Source: Hyphomonadaceae bacterium
Lineage (GTDB): Bacteria > Pseudomonadota > Alphaproteobacteria > Caulobacterales > Aquidulcibacteraceae
Direction: 5' to 3'
Assembly (NCBI GenBank): GCA_019753105.1
Contig: JAIELJ010000005.1
Span: forward strand, 1-64,000
DNA length: 64,000 bases
Positions 37,493 to 46,857 of this stretch are shown one piece after another. The notes beneath the pieces were generated by a model. The model saw only the letters and a program-made list of their open reading frames with translations. It did no database searches and had not been told where the DNA came from. Numbering within the stretch: position 1 is the first letter of the stretch; each line of letters starts with the position of its first letter. The position numbers were made by a program, and so were the translations under genes.

Positions 37493-38167
37493 TCACTCCG
37501 GGCCCTGTGCGCCAACGGCGAGTGGGTCAGTCCAACACCGATCCCCAGACCGCGACGGTTTCAATCCCCGCCGCCTAACCTCGCTCACCACAGTCCGCTT
37601 CACGCTGGGTTGGACCAATGCCCCTTCGATGATGCGGACGTGTGAAGGATATGGCCGCGCGCTAGGTGTGGGATAGATTTTTTGCGAAGTGTTGAAACGT
37701 AAGGGCGAGAGCGCCGCCGCGTGTTGGATAGATTCACCAGAGCGTATCGCTGACGCTCCAATAGGGATCGCCTGACACGCCGGGGAAGCGCCGTGCATCG
37801 ACTTGTAACCACGCGCCGCGTTTGGAAATGCGGCCAGGGCCTCCTTTTCTTCGTATGGGTCTTCTAGCCAAGCGCGAAGCTTGAGGTCGCCGGCGATGCG
37901 CAGCTCTGCGCGCACCCAGTTGCTTTCATGGCGCGTGAGCTCGATCACGCCATCGCCGCGCTCGGACTTGAAGAACAGCGTAGCGTGGTCGCCGTCAGCG
38001 CGCGTCGTGCTCCAGATGCGCCCGCGCGCGTCGCCACGAAATTCGACTGGGTCCCGTACCCAACTCGCGAGTTGGCCGATCAAGCCGCGCGCGCAATCGG
38101 CGAGCGGCCAGCCATAGCTTTCGTTATCGCAGTAGTGCGGCGGACGTTTGGGTGGTTCTTCGACCAT
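37493..38167 (-). CDS. Hypothetical protein; C-terminal ~80 residues look like non-coding translation
   Basis: 224 aa; N-terminal ~140 aa plausible (MVEEPPKRPPHYCDNESYGWPLADCARGLIGQLASWVRDPVEF...), composition changes after GASAIRSGESIQ. Confidence 0.5.
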   Translation of the reverse strand: MVEEPPKRPPHYCDNESYGWPLADCARGLIGQLASWVRDPVEFRGDARGRIWSTTRADGDHATLFFKSERGDGVIELTRHESNWVRAELRIAGDLKLRAWLEDPYEEKEALAAFPNAARGYKSMHGASPACQAIPIGASAIRSGESIQHAAALSPLRFNTSQKIYPTPSARPYPSHVRIIEGALVQPSVKRTVVSEVRRRGLKPSRSGDRCWTDPLAVGAQGPE

Positions 38168-38194
38168 AAACTCAGGCTAGCGCCCCGGCGCGGC

Positions 38195-38956
38195 TCAGAC
38201 CACTGCCTGGATCGGCCCGTCAGCACGTCCAGCTACGAACTGCTCGACCATCGCGTTGCCGCTTGAGTCCAGCGACGCGGTCGGGCCGCGCCAGACGATC
38301 TTGCCGCCGTGGAGCATGGCGATCTCGTCTGCGATTTTGCGCGCGCTGGCCATGTCGTGGGTGATCGAGACGGCGGCGCAGCCGAGTTCTTTGGTCATCT
38401 CGACGATGAGATCGTTGATTGCGTCGGCGGTGATTGGATCAAGCCCGGTGGTTGGCTCGTCGAAGAAGAGGATGTCGGGCTTGGCGATAATGGCGCGCGC
38501 GAGGCCGGCGCGCTTTTGCATGCCGCCGGAAAGCTCGATGGGGCGCACGTCGGCGAAGTCCGGAGAGAGCCGTACTTTGCGCATCGTCTCGATGGCGCGT
38601 TCGCGCGCTTCAGGGCGCGCGACATTGTCGGCGTAGATCAGGCGGAAGGCGATGTTTTCCCAGACGGTGAGCGAGTCGAACAGCGCCGCACCTTGAAACA
38701 GCATGCCGAACTTGCGCATCACGCGGGCGCGGATTTCTTCCGGCATGCGGGTCACGTCGGCGCCGTCGACCAAAACTTGACCGGCGTTCGGCTTCATCAG
38801 GCCGAGCGCGCATTTCAGCGTCACCGACTTGCCTTGCCCCGAGCCGCCGATGATCACCAGCGAGCGCCGTTCGCGCACGTCGATGTCGACGCCATCGAGC
38901 ACCTGGCGGCCGCGAAGCATCTTCTTGATGCCGACGAGTTGGAGTTTTTCGGCCAT
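38195..38956 (-). CDS. ABC transporter ATP-binding protein, MlaF-like
   Basis: 253 aa; Walker A GGSGQGKSVTLKCALGL, LSGGMQKRAGLARAI, DEPTTGLDPI; next to MlaE-like permease. Confidence 0.92.
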   Translation of the reverse strand: MAEKLQLVGIKKMLRGRQVLDGVDIDVRERRSLVIIGGSGQGKSVTLKCALGLMKPNAGQVLVDGADVTRMPEEIRARVMRKFGMLFQGAALFDSLTVWENIAFRLIYADNVARPEARERAIETMRKVRLSPDFADVRPIELSGGMQKRAGLARAIIAKPDILFFDEPTTGLDPITADAINDLIVEMTKELGCAAVSITHDMASARKIADEIAMLHGGKIVWRGPTASLDSSGNAMVEQFVAGRADGPIQAVV

Positions 38957-38960
38957 GGCG

Positions 38961-39734
38961 TCAGTTCACGAAAAACGCGGTGATGAGGTAGTTGACGGCG
39001 AGGATCAGCACGATCGAGCCGACGACCGCGTTGGTGGTCGCGCGGCCGACGCCGAGCGCGCCGCCGGAAGAATGATAGCCTTGATAGGCACCCATCGACG
39101 CGATGATGAATCCGAACACGCCAGCTTTGACGAGGCCAAGGATAACGTCCTGCGCTTCGACAAACTCGAACGTGTTGCGCAAGTATGTGGCGCCGTTGAA
39201 GCCGAGACTGTTCACGGCAACGAGATAACCGCCCATAACGCCGATAACGTCGGCGGCGAGGACGAGGATCGGCAGCGTCAGCGTCGCTGCCAGAACGCGC
39301 GGTGCGATCAGGAAGCGGAACGGATCGGTGGAGAGCGTCGTCATCGCGTCGATCTGTTCGGTCACGCGCATGGTGCCGATTTCGGCCGCGATCCCCGCGC
39401 TGACGCGGCCGGCTAGCATGAGGCCCGCGAGCACCGGCCCAAGCTCGCGCGTGATGCCGAGCACGACGATGTTCGGCACGAATTGTTCAGCGTTGAAACG
39501 CGCGCCGCCGACATAGATGTTGAGCGCGAGCGCGGCGCCGATGAACACGGCCGTGATGCCGATCACGGGCAGTGAAAAATAGCCGATCGCTAAACACTGG
39601 CGCAGAAACTGGCCGATGAAGATGGGCGGCGAGACGATCGCCGCGGCGGCGCGTCCCGTGAACGCGGAGAAGCGGCCGATCTCGGCGCAAAAGCCGATTG
39701 TCGCGCGGCCGATGGGAGCGAACGGATTGATCAT
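38961..39734 (-). CDS. MlaE-family ABC transporter permease
   Basis: 257 aa; GITRELGPVLAGLMLAGRVSAGIAAEIGTMRVTEQIDAMTTLSTDPFRFLIAPRV. Confidence 0.94.
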   Translation of the reverse strand: MINPFAPIGRATIGFCAEIGRFSAFTGRAAAAIVSPPIFIGQFLRQCLAIGYFSLPVIGITAVFIGAALALNIYVGGARFNAEQFVPNIVVLGITRELGPVLAGLMLAGRVSAGIAAEIGTMRVTEQIDAMTTLSTDPFRFLIAPRVLAATLTLPILVLAADVIGVMGGYLVAVNSLGFNGATYLRNTFEFVEAQDVILGLVKAGVFGFIIASMGAYQGYHSSGGALGVGRATTNAVVGSIVLILAVNYLITAFFVN

Positions 39735-40834
39735 CCGTGCACGCCCGTCTTGCGCACCGTGCCGGCGAAGGTGGTGAGGAGTTCGTAGGGCGCGGTGCCA
39801 GCCAGCGCCGCGATCTCGTCGATCGGTGCGTTGGGGCCCAGGAATTCGACCATCGCGCCAGGCTGTGCTTCGGCGCAGCCCGTCACATCGATAATGATGA
39901 GGTCCATGGAAACGCGCCCCAGAATGGGGCGTTTGGCCCCCGCGAGGAACCCATAGCCGCGCGTACTCAGTGACCGCAAGTAGCCGTCCGCGTAGCCGAG
40001 CGCGACGGTGGCGGTGCGCATCTTTTGTGCAGCAGTGAAGGCGCCGCCATAGCCGAACGTTTCGCCTGGTTCGACATCGCGCACCTGCAGGATGGGCGCG
40101 TCGATCGTGGCGGCGACGTTGAGTTTCGGATTGTCGGCATCGAGACCGCCCGAGCCGTAAAGGCCGATGCCGGGGCGGATGAGATCGAAATGATAGTCCG
40201 GGCCGATCAGCACGCCGCCTGTCGAGGCGAGGCTGCGCGACGCTTTCGGGAAGAGCGTCGCTGCGTCGACAAAGCGGCGCAGCTGGATAGCGTTGAACGC
40301 GTGCTTGATGTCTGAGGCGCAGGCGAGATGGCTCATGACCAGCGCCATGCTGACATCTTTCAACGCGCTTGCGGCGGCGGTGAGTTCTTCTGGGCCGATG
40401 CCGAGGCGGTTCATGCCGGTGTCGATGTGCAAGCCTGCCGGGCCGCGCTTATCCCAGAGCTGGATTTGCGCCATCGAGTTCAGGATCGGCGTGAGCTTCG
40501 CTGCCGCATAGACGCCGAGATCATCTCTCGTCGGCCCGTTGAGCACGAAGATTTGCGGGCCTTCGCCGAGCGCGCGGCGCACGAGCGCTGCTTCTGCCGA
40601 TGTCGCGGTGAAGAAGATGCGCGCGCCTGCTTGCGCCAAAGCGCGCGATGCGCTGACAGAGCCAAGGCCGTAGGCGTCGGCTTTCACAACGGCAGACACA
40701 GCAGCGCCCGGCGCTTGCTTCTTGAAGAAGCGCCAATTCTCGACAATCGCGGCGTGATCGACCTTTAAGCGCGCAAGCCGCCTGGGCTCACGAGCGATTG
40801 GAGAGGTTGCCGAATCTTGTGTAGCGGCTGTCAA
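39731..40834 (-). CDS. alr: Alanine racemase
   Basis: 367 aa; AVVKADAYGLGSVSASRAL, HIDTGMNRLGI, GRVSMDLIIIDVT; the upstream start is TTG at 40834 inside dnaB. Confidence 0.94.
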   Translation of the reverse strand: MTAATQDSATSPIAREPRRLARLKVDHAAIVENWRFFKKQAPGAAVSAVVKADAYGLGSVSASRALAQAGARIFFTATSAEAALVRRALGEGPQIFVLNGPTRDDLGVYAAAKLTPILNSMAQIQLWDKRGPAGLHIDTGMNRLGIGPEELTAAASALKDVSMALVMSHLACASDIKHAFNAIQLRRFVDAATLFPKASRSLASTGGVLIGPDYHFDLIRPGIGLYGSGGLDADNPKLNVAATIDAPILQVRDVEPGETFGYGGAFTAAQKMRTATVALGYADGYLRSLSTRGYGFLAGAKRPILGRVSMDLIIIDVTGCAEAQPGAMVEFLGPNAPIDEIAALAGTAPYELLTTFAGTVRKTGVHG

Positions 40835-42272
40835 AGAAGAGCTTCACTTTCCCAATCGGACCGTGACGCTGCTTGCCGATAATGACCTCGGCTTGGTTGC
40901 GCACTTCGTCCACCTGCCGCATCCACGCAATATGCTCGTCGGTGCCTTCGCGCGGTTCGGCGCGCTCTAGATAATAGCTTTCGCGATAAACGAACAGGAC
41001 CGAGTCCGCGTCTTGTTCGATCGAGCCGGATTCGCGCAGATCCGAGAGCTGCGGGCGCTTATCGTCGCGGGTTTCGACCTGACGCGAGAGCTGCGAGAGC
41101 GCAATGACCGGGACGTGCAGGTCTTTGGCCAGTGCTTTCAGGCCCTGTGTAATCTCCGACACTTCCTGCACGCGGCCTTCGCCGCCTTTCTTCGAGCCGG
41201 TCACCAGCTGAAGGTAGTCCACGACGATGCAATCGAGGCCGACGGTGCGCTGCAGGCGGCGCGCGCGGGCTTGTAACGGTGCGATGCCGATGGCGCCGGT
41301 TTCGTCGATATGGAGCGGCAGCTTTTGTAGGTTGGTCGCTTCTTCGCGTAGCTTTTCGTATTCGCGCGCGCTGATCTTGCCGCGGCGGATGCGATCACTT
41401 TCGATCTCGGCGGCGTCGGAGAGGAGACGCGTTGCGAGCTGCTCGGCCGACATTTCGAGCGAGAAGAAGGCGACGATGCCGCCCTTGGTCGCGGGCTTTT
41501 CGTGCTCCGGCGCCTGATCGTGGTGAAGTTTGTTCTTGGCGATGTTGAACGCGATATTGAGCGCGAGCGCCGTTTTGCCCATCGACGGGCGGCCGGCGAG
41601 GATGATCAAGTCCGAGCCGTGCAAGCCGCCGAGCATGCGGTCCAGATCTTCGAAGTTCGTGGCCAGACCGGAGACTTCCGTGTCGCTTTCATAAGCAGCG
41701 GCTGCGCTTTCGATCGATGCAGTCAGCGCCTGCGAGAACGGTGAGAAACCCTTGTTCGCCGCGCCGCTTTCGGCGAGCGAGAAGAGGGAGCGCTCGGCTT
41801 CCTCAATGATGTCTTCAGCATCGTGATCTTCGGGCGGGTTTTCCGCGAGATCGGCGATGACGTTGCCAACGCGGATGAGTTCGCGGCGGAGCGCCAGGTC
41901 ATAAATGATGTTGGCGTAGGATTGCGCCTGTGCGGAGAGCGGCGCTGCCGCCTCCATCAGCTTCATCAGATAAACCGCGCCGCCGATTTCCTTGATGCCG
42001 CCATCGCGCGCGAAGCGCTCGCGCAGCGTCACGCCATCGGCGAGATCGCCCGCGGCGATGAGTTCGACGCACGCCTGGAAAATGCGGCCATGCACCGGAT
42101 CGTAGAAATGATGCGGCCGGAGGTTTCCGTTGATGCGATTGTAGGTCTCGTTGTCGAACAGGATCGCGCCCAAGAGCGCTTGCTCTGCCTCAAGATTGTG
42201 CGGCGCGACGCGTGGCGTTGCGGGCTGCGGCGCGGGCGGGACCGCTAAGGGGAGCGAGGGCTGGTTCGACAT
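40788..42272 (-). CDS. dnaB: Replicative DNA helicase
   Basis: 494 aa; PHNLEAEQALLGAILFDNETYNRI, LIILAGRPSMGKTALALNIAFNIA, LSQLSRQVETRDDKRPQLSDLRESGSIEQDADSVLFVYR. Confidence 0.97.
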   Translation of the reverse strand: MSNQPSLPLAVPPAPQPATPRVAPHNLEAEQALLGAILFDNETYNRINGNLRPHHFYDPVHGRIFQACVELIAAGDLADGVTLRERFARDGGIKEIGGAVYLMKLMEAAAPLSAQAQSYANIIYDLALRRELIRVGNVIADLAENPPEDHDAEDIIEEAERSLFSLAESGAANKGFSPFSQALTASIESAAAAYESDTEVSGLATNFEDLDRMLGGLHGSDLIILAGRPSMGKTALALNIAFNIAKNKLHHDQAPEHEKPATKGGIVAFFSLEMSAEQLATRLLSDAAEIESDRIRRGKISAREYEKLREEATNLQKLPLHIDETGAIGIAPLQARARRLQRTVGLDCIVVDYLQLVTGSKKGGEGRVQEVSEITQGLKALAKDLHVPVIALSQLSRQVETRDDKRPQLSDLRESGSIEQDADSVLFVYRESYYLERAEPREGTDEHIAWMRQVDEVRNQAEVIIGKQRHGPIGKVKLFFDSRYTRFGNLSNRS

Positions 42273-42446
42273 GGGGGATGTACCATGCCGCGATTCGGCA
42301 CGGCATTCGTTTACAGGCCGAAACCTAAATGCTGCTTTTCCCGAGTCGTGAGGGCGAGTTCGTTGTTGACGGTAAACGACGAGTCAGGCGCTGCGCCGCT
42401 CAAAAAATTTCTGACCCGAAAATCCGGCGAAGCGCGCTTTCTCGTC

Positions 42447-42743
42447 ATGCCCAGAACGCGCCCGCTCAAGGTTTACGTCACCCAGATCGGCTTCCACGAA
42501 GCGATCGTCGCCGCGCATAGTCAGCGCGCGGCGCTCGAAGCTTGGGGGATAAGCCGCAACCTCTTTGCCGTTGGCCGCGCGCACGACACGCGCGATCCGG
42601 CAGTCTGCGCGATGGCTATGGCTGAGCCTGGACGCGTGTTCGCACGGCCGATGAACAGCGCCAAACCGTTCCGCGCCGTGCGCGACATAAAAGAAGGGGC
42701 CGTCACCCTTGCGGATGACGGCCCCTCTGGTCAGTCGAAATGA
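42447..42743 (+). CDS. Conserved hypothetical protein (small family often mis-annotated as TolA-like in alphaproteobacteria)
   Basis: MPRTRPLKVYVTQIGFHEAIVAAHSQRAALEAWGISRNLFAVGRAHDTRDPAVCAMAMAEPGRVFARP; 98 aa. Confidence 0.7.
   Translation: MPRTRPLKVYVTQIGFHEAIVAAHSQRAALEAWGISRNLFAVGRAHDTRDPAVCAMAMAEPGRVFARPMNSAKPFRAVRDIKEGAVTLADDGPSGQSK
42688..42725 (-). terminator. Rho-independent terminator of rpsF-rpsR-rplI operon
   Basis: ggggccgtca (42696-42705) / tgacggcccc (42716-42725) 10-bp perfect stem; on the minus strand followed by TTCTTTTA. Confidence 0.9.
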
Positions 42744-42752
42744 ACGGCGCGC

Positions 42753-43334
42753 TTATTCGGCGCGCGCGCTCGGATCGTTGGTGATCGAATTGGCGGCCAA
42801 TTCCTTGGCTGCCGCTTCTGAATCGGCGCGGTCGGCTTCGAGCGCCGATGCGATGACGTTTTCGCCTTTCGCTTGGCGCTCGGCTTCGTCATTCGAACGC
42901 GCGACATTGACCTTCACATTGGCGTAGACTTCCGCGTGCAGGCGCACGCGCACGTCGTAGACGCCAATGGACTTGATCGGCTTGTCGAGAACGACCGCGT
43001 TGCGATCGATCTTGGCGCCGCCCTTGACGATTTCGTCAGCGACGTCGCGCGAGGACACCGAACCGTAGAGCTGGCCAGCTTCACCCGCTTGGCGGATGAG
43101 CACGTAGCTCTTGCCGTCGATCGAGCCGGACGCCTTTTCAGCGGCGGCTTTTTGTTCGGCGTTGCGCGCTTCGAGCTCAGCGCGGCGCGCTTCGAACGAT
43201 TTGCGGTTGGCGTCGGTGGCGCGGAGCGCCTTCTTTTGTGGCAGCAGGAAGTTGCGCGCGTAACCGTCACGCACCTTCACTTCGTCGCCGATGACGCCGA
43301 GATTTTCGACGCGTTCGAGCAGGATGACATGCAT
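42753..43334 (-). CDS. rplI: 50S ribosomal protein bL9
   Basis: 193 aa; [37 protein letters not shown]. Confidence 0.97.
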   Translation of the reverse strand: MHVILLERVENLGVIGDEVKVRDGYARNFLLPQKKALRATDANRKSFEARRAELEARNAEQKAAAEKASGSIDGKSYVLIRQAGEAGQLYGSVSSRDVADEIVKGGAKIDRNAVVLDKPIKSIGVYDVRVRLHAEVYANVKVNVARSNDEAERQAKGENVIASALEADRADSEAAAKELAANSITNDPSARAE

Positions 43335-43346
43335 GTGCGGTCCTCC

Positions 43347-43625
43347 TTACTGAACAGCGAACGGCAGCAGCGCGAGTTCACGGGCCAACTTGATGGCCTT
43401 GGCGAGTTCGCGTTGCTTCTTGGCGGAAACGGCGGTGATGCGCGCCGGGACGATCTTGCCCTTTTCGCTGATGTAGCGTTGGAGCAGCTTTACGTCCTTG
43501 TAGTCGATCTTCGGCGAGGCATTGCCCGAGAACGGGCAGACCTTGCGCCGGCGACCGAATGGGCGACGAGCCGGAATGTTCGAGATATTGAACTTCGGGG
43601 CGCCCTTCTGAATTTTCTGGGCCAT
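43347..43625 (-). CDS. rpsR: 30S ribosomal protein bS18
   Basis: 92 aa; [62 protein letters not shown]. Confidence 0.97.
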   Translation of the reverse strand: MAQKIQKGAPKFNISNIPARRPFGRRRKVCPFSGNASPKIDYKDVKLLQRYISEKGKIVPARITAVSAKKQRELAKAIKLARELALLPFAVQ

Positions 43626-43627
43626 GA

Positions 43628-44032
43628 TTATTCCTCCCCGCCTTCAAACTCACCGCCACCTTCGTCACCGTCGCGGCCGTCACGGCGCGCACGGCGGCGC
43701 TCGTCGCGGTCGCGACGGGCCAGGATCGGCGAGGGCTCTTCATCGAGTTGCTCAACGCGGATCGTCTTGAAGCGCATGATGTCTTCGTTGATGCGAAGAC
43801 GGCGCTCGAGTTCGGCGATTGCGCTGGTCGGTGCGTCGATGTTGATGAGGGCGTAGTGACCCTTGCGGTTCTTGCGAATGCGGTAGGTCAGGTTGCGCAG
43901 GCCCCAGTATTCGGTCCTGCTGGTCGCGCCACCGAGTTCTTTCACCGTGTTGGTAACTTCCTCGACGAGCGCGTCCACTTGCTGCGGCGAGATTTCCGGC
44001 CGCGCAATAAACACGTGTTCGTAATAAGCCAT
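43628..44032 (-). CDS. rpsF: 30S ribosomal protein bS6
   Basis: [68 protein letters not shown]; start ATG at 44032. Confidence 0.97.
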   Translation of the reverse strand: MAYYEHVFIARPEISPQQVDALVEEVTNTVKELGGATSRTEYWGLRNLTYRIRKNRKGHYALINIDAPTSAIAELERRLRINEDIMRFKTIRVEQLDEEPSPILARRDRDERRRARRDGRDGDEGGGEFEGGEE

Positions 44033-44049
44033 TGATTCCTCTTCCAAAA

Positions 44050-44144
44050 ATCTGCGGCGCTCGAGCCCCTGGAAGGGCCTCCCGAAGGAGGCGCAAGGCC
44101 AAAACGATGGACCCCGGGCGGCGGATGCCCCCGGGGCCGCAGAT
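44050..44144 (-). promoter_or_regulatory. Structured 5' leader of rpsF-rpsR-rplI mRNA (multi-hairpin closed by a 9-bp stem)
   Basis: Outer stem atctgcggc (44050-44058) / gccgcagat (44136-44144); inner ccccggg (44112-44118) / cccgggg (44130-44136), sharing base 44136 with the outer stem; gcctcc-UUCG-ggaggc hairpin (minus strand, 44077-44092). Confidence 0.65.
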
Positions 44145-44256
44145 CGCGAAGGCGCGGAGGTATGCGAAACGAGCCCGGAAAGCAAGGGCTTGCCCGGTCT
44201 GGCGCGGGATTGGGGCCGCGCTTAGGGTGCGACTGGAGATCGTAAGGGATGCCTCG

Positions 44257-44772
44257 ATGCGGCCGCTGACCTGGGCTCAACTCACGGCCACGGTACTTGT
44301 CTCGGCGGTACTGGCCTGCGCAGCTTCGGCGCAGGTTGCTAGCGATCCGCCGGCGGAGGTCGAAGCGCCGACACTGAGGGGTGATCAAGTTGTCATCAAC
44401 CCTCAGGCGCTGCCGCCTTTGCTTCCGGCCGTTGTCGTGCCGCAAGACTCGCCGCCTCCAGCGCCACCGCCGCCCGCAGGTTATGTCTGGAATGTGATCT
44501 GGACGGATGAGACCGATCCGCAAGCTGTGCGCCGGCTTTATCCGGCGCACGCCTATCGCGAGAATGTCAGCGGCGAAGCGCTCATCGAGTGTTTGATCGC
44601 GAGCGATGGCGCTTTGACGGGGTGCCGTGTCGTGCGCGAGACGCCGATGGGGTACGGCTTTGGCGAAGCCAGTATAGCGGTCGCGCGCAACTTCACTGTC
44701 GCGCCGCTCACGCGTGATGGCCGGCCCACAGATGGCATGCGCGTTCGGCGCAACATTCGGTGGGCGCGTTAG
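44257..44772 (+). CDS. TonB C-terminal-like (energy transducer) secreted protein
   Basis: Signal peptide, PPPAPPPPAG proline-rich linker, YRENVSGEALIECLIASDGALTGCRVVRETPMGYGFGEASIAVARNFTVAP. Confidence 0.82.
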   Translation: MRPLTWAQLTATVLVSAVLACAASAQVASDPPAEVEAPTLRGDQVVINPQALPPLLPAVVVPQDSPPPAPPPPAGYVWNVIWTDETDPQAVRRLYPAHAYRENVSGEALIECLIASDGALTGCRVVRETPMGYGFGEASIAVARNFTVAPLTRDGRPTDGMRVRRNIRWAR

Positions 44773-44784
44773 CCGCGTGTTTCA

Positions 44785-45876
44785 GTGAGCGATCGTCCAC
44801 TCCGGATCCTAACCCTAGTCCATTGGCTGATCGGCTATGGCGGGCTGCATGAGAACGTGCTCGACGTATCCGCAGCATTCGCCAAGCGCGGCCATCGCGT
44901 CACCGTCATGCATCCGCCCAGTCCGATCGATGCGCGTCTGCGCGCCGTAGGCTGCGCCTCGATCACGGATGATCTGAACAACGCCGCGCACGTCCTGGAG
45001 ATCGCGGCCCGCGAAGGGCCGTTTGATCTGATCTACGCGCATCCAGGCCTCGCGCGCGTCGCGGCCCGCGAGATCGCGCGGGGCATCGGCGCGCCGCTTT
45101 TTCTCACCATCCACGGCCAATATCCCGACAAGCTCCCGGAATACTGGCAAGAGGTCGTGCGCGTCGTCGCTGTTTCCGATGCGATACGGGCCTACCTCGC
45201 AAGCCTTGGCGTACCCGACGAGCGCATCATCGTTTGCCCGAATTGCGTCGACTTTGATCAGTTCGCGCCGTCGCCATACGCAGCGCCCGACGCCGCCACC
45301 GTGCTGGTCGCGAGCCGCATCGATCCTGACAAGCACGTGTTGCTGGAGGCGCTACGCGACTGCGTCGATGAAATCGCGCGCCGCGGCTCACCATTAGGCG
45401 CGCCGGTGCGCTGGCGTTTCGCGGGCGAAGGCTTTTACGGCGACGCTGCTGCGCTTCTGTTCGCCGAGATGAAGCAAAAGCTGCACGCCGATCAGCAGAC
45501 TTTTGAAGCCGCTGGATGGATCGAGGATCGCGCCGCGCTCAACGGCGCATTCCAAGCAGCCAGCGTCGTCATCGCCTCGGGCCGTGCAGCGGCCGAGTCG
45601 ATTGCGGCTGGACGGCCAACCATTGCTGTCGCCTCGCGCGGTTATGAAGGCCTCATCGGGGCAGCCAATTTCGACGCCGCGCTCAGCCGTAATCTTGGCG
45701 GCGTCGCGACGCCGGAGAGCAGCTACAGCCCAGGCCGGCTCTACGCCGACATCGCCGCAGCGCGCACCGGCAATGATCCTGCGCCGCTCATCACCAAGCT
45801 CCGCGCCGAACGCAGTTTAGCGCAGGTCGACGCGCATGTGCGCGACATCGAAGCGATACTGGCGCGAGGTGCGTGA
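44785..45876 (+). CDS. Glycosyltransferase family 4-like protein
   Basis: 363 aa; LVHWLIGYGGLHENVLDVSAAFAKRGHRVTVMHPP, VSDAIRAYLASLGVPDERIIVCPNCVDFDQF, SGRAAAESIAAGRPTIAVASRGYEGLI. Confidence 0.88.
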   Translation: MSDRPLRILTLVHWLIGYGGLHENVLDVSAAFAKRGHRVTVMHPPSPIDARLRAVGCASITDDLNNAAHVLEIAAREGPFDLIYAHPGLARVAAREIARGIGAPLFLTIHGQYPDKLPEYWQEVVRVVAVSDAIRAYLASLGVPDERIIVCPNCVDFDQFAPSPYAAPDAATVLVASRIDPDKHVLLEALRDCVDEIARRGSPLGAPVRWRFAGEGFYGDAAALLFAEMKQKLHADQQTFEAAGWIEDRAALNGAFQAASVVIASGRAAAESIAAGRPTIAVASRGYEGLIGAANFDAALSRNLGGVATPESSYSPGRLYADIAAARTGNDPAPLITKLRAERSLAQVDAHVRDIEAILARGA

Positions 45877-45915
45877 GCGCTTGTCCGGGCTTTCGCCTTG
45901 GCCTAAGCCGCGCCC

Positions 45916-46857
45916 ATGACATTCGCCTTCATTTTTCCCGGCCAGGGAAGCCAAGCGCCCGGCATGGGCAAGAGCCTCTACGACGCCTTCGGCGCGAGCC
46001 GCGAGGTGTTCCAGGAGATCGACGATGCGCTGGGCGAAAAGCTCTCGCGCCTGATCTTCGAAGGTCCCGCCGATGAGCTGACGCTGACCGCTAATGCGCA
46101 ACCGGCCTTGATGGCTGTGAGCATGGCGGCGATGCGCGCTCTCGACCGTGAATTCGGTGTCTCTACGTCGAAAGCGGGATTCGTCGCCGGTCACTCGCTC
46201 GGTGAGTATTCCGCGCTCGCTGCCGCTGGCGCGCTCTCGGTTTCGGACGCCGCGCGGCTGCTGCGTACACGTGGCAATGCGATGCAGGCAGCGGTGCCAG
46301 TCGGCGAAGGCGCGATGGCGGCGCTGATCGGCAAGGTCGATGTCGCGCTGGCTGAAGAGATCGCTGCGAAGGGCGCTGAGGCTGGGCCCTGTGTGGTCGC
46401 GAATGACAACAATATCGGCAATGTCGTCATTTCGGGCTCGAAGGCTGGCATCGATGCGGCGCTCGCCTACGCCAAAGAGAAGGGCGCGCGCGCTATAGCG
46501 CTCAACGTATCAGCGCCGTTTCACTCGCCGCTGATGCAGCCTGCCGCTGACGCGATGGCGGAAGCGCTGGCCGGTGCGAGCATCGCGCCACTGGTTGCGC
46601 CGCTTGTCGCCAACGTTACTGCGCGTCCGGTGCAGGAACCGGCGACGATCCGCAAGCTTCTGGTGGAGCAAGTCACCGGCCGCGTGCGCTGGCGCGAGAG
46701 CATCGAGTGGATGGCGACTGAGGGCGGCGTTGCTCGCTTCGTCGAAGTCGGCGCCGGCAAGCAGCTCTCCGGCATGGTCAAGCGCAACGCGCCTGATGCG
46801 GAGACTGTGGCGTTGAACGAGCCGGCCGATCTCGAAGCGTTCGCGAAAACGGTTTGA
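45916..46857 (+). CDS. fabD: Malonyl CoA-acyl carrier protein transacylase
   Basis: 313 aa; FIFPGQGSQAPGMGKSLYDAF, GHSLGEYSALAAAGALSVSDAARLLRTRGNAMQ. Confidence 0.97.
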   Translation: MTFAFIFPGQGSQAPGMGKSLYDAFGASREVFQEIDDALGEKLSRLIFEGPADELTLTANAQPALMAVSMAAMRALDREFGVSTSKAGFVAGHSLGEYSALAAAGALSVSDAARLLRTRGNAMQAAVPVGEGAMAALIGKVDVALAEEIAAKGAEAGPCVVANDNNIGNVVISGSKAGIDAALAYAKEKGARAIALNVSAPFHSPLMQPAADAMAEALAGASIAPLVAPLVANVTARPVQEPATIRKLLVEQVTGRVRWRESIEWMATEGGVARFVEVGAGKQLSGMVKRNAPDAETVALNEPADLEAFAKTV

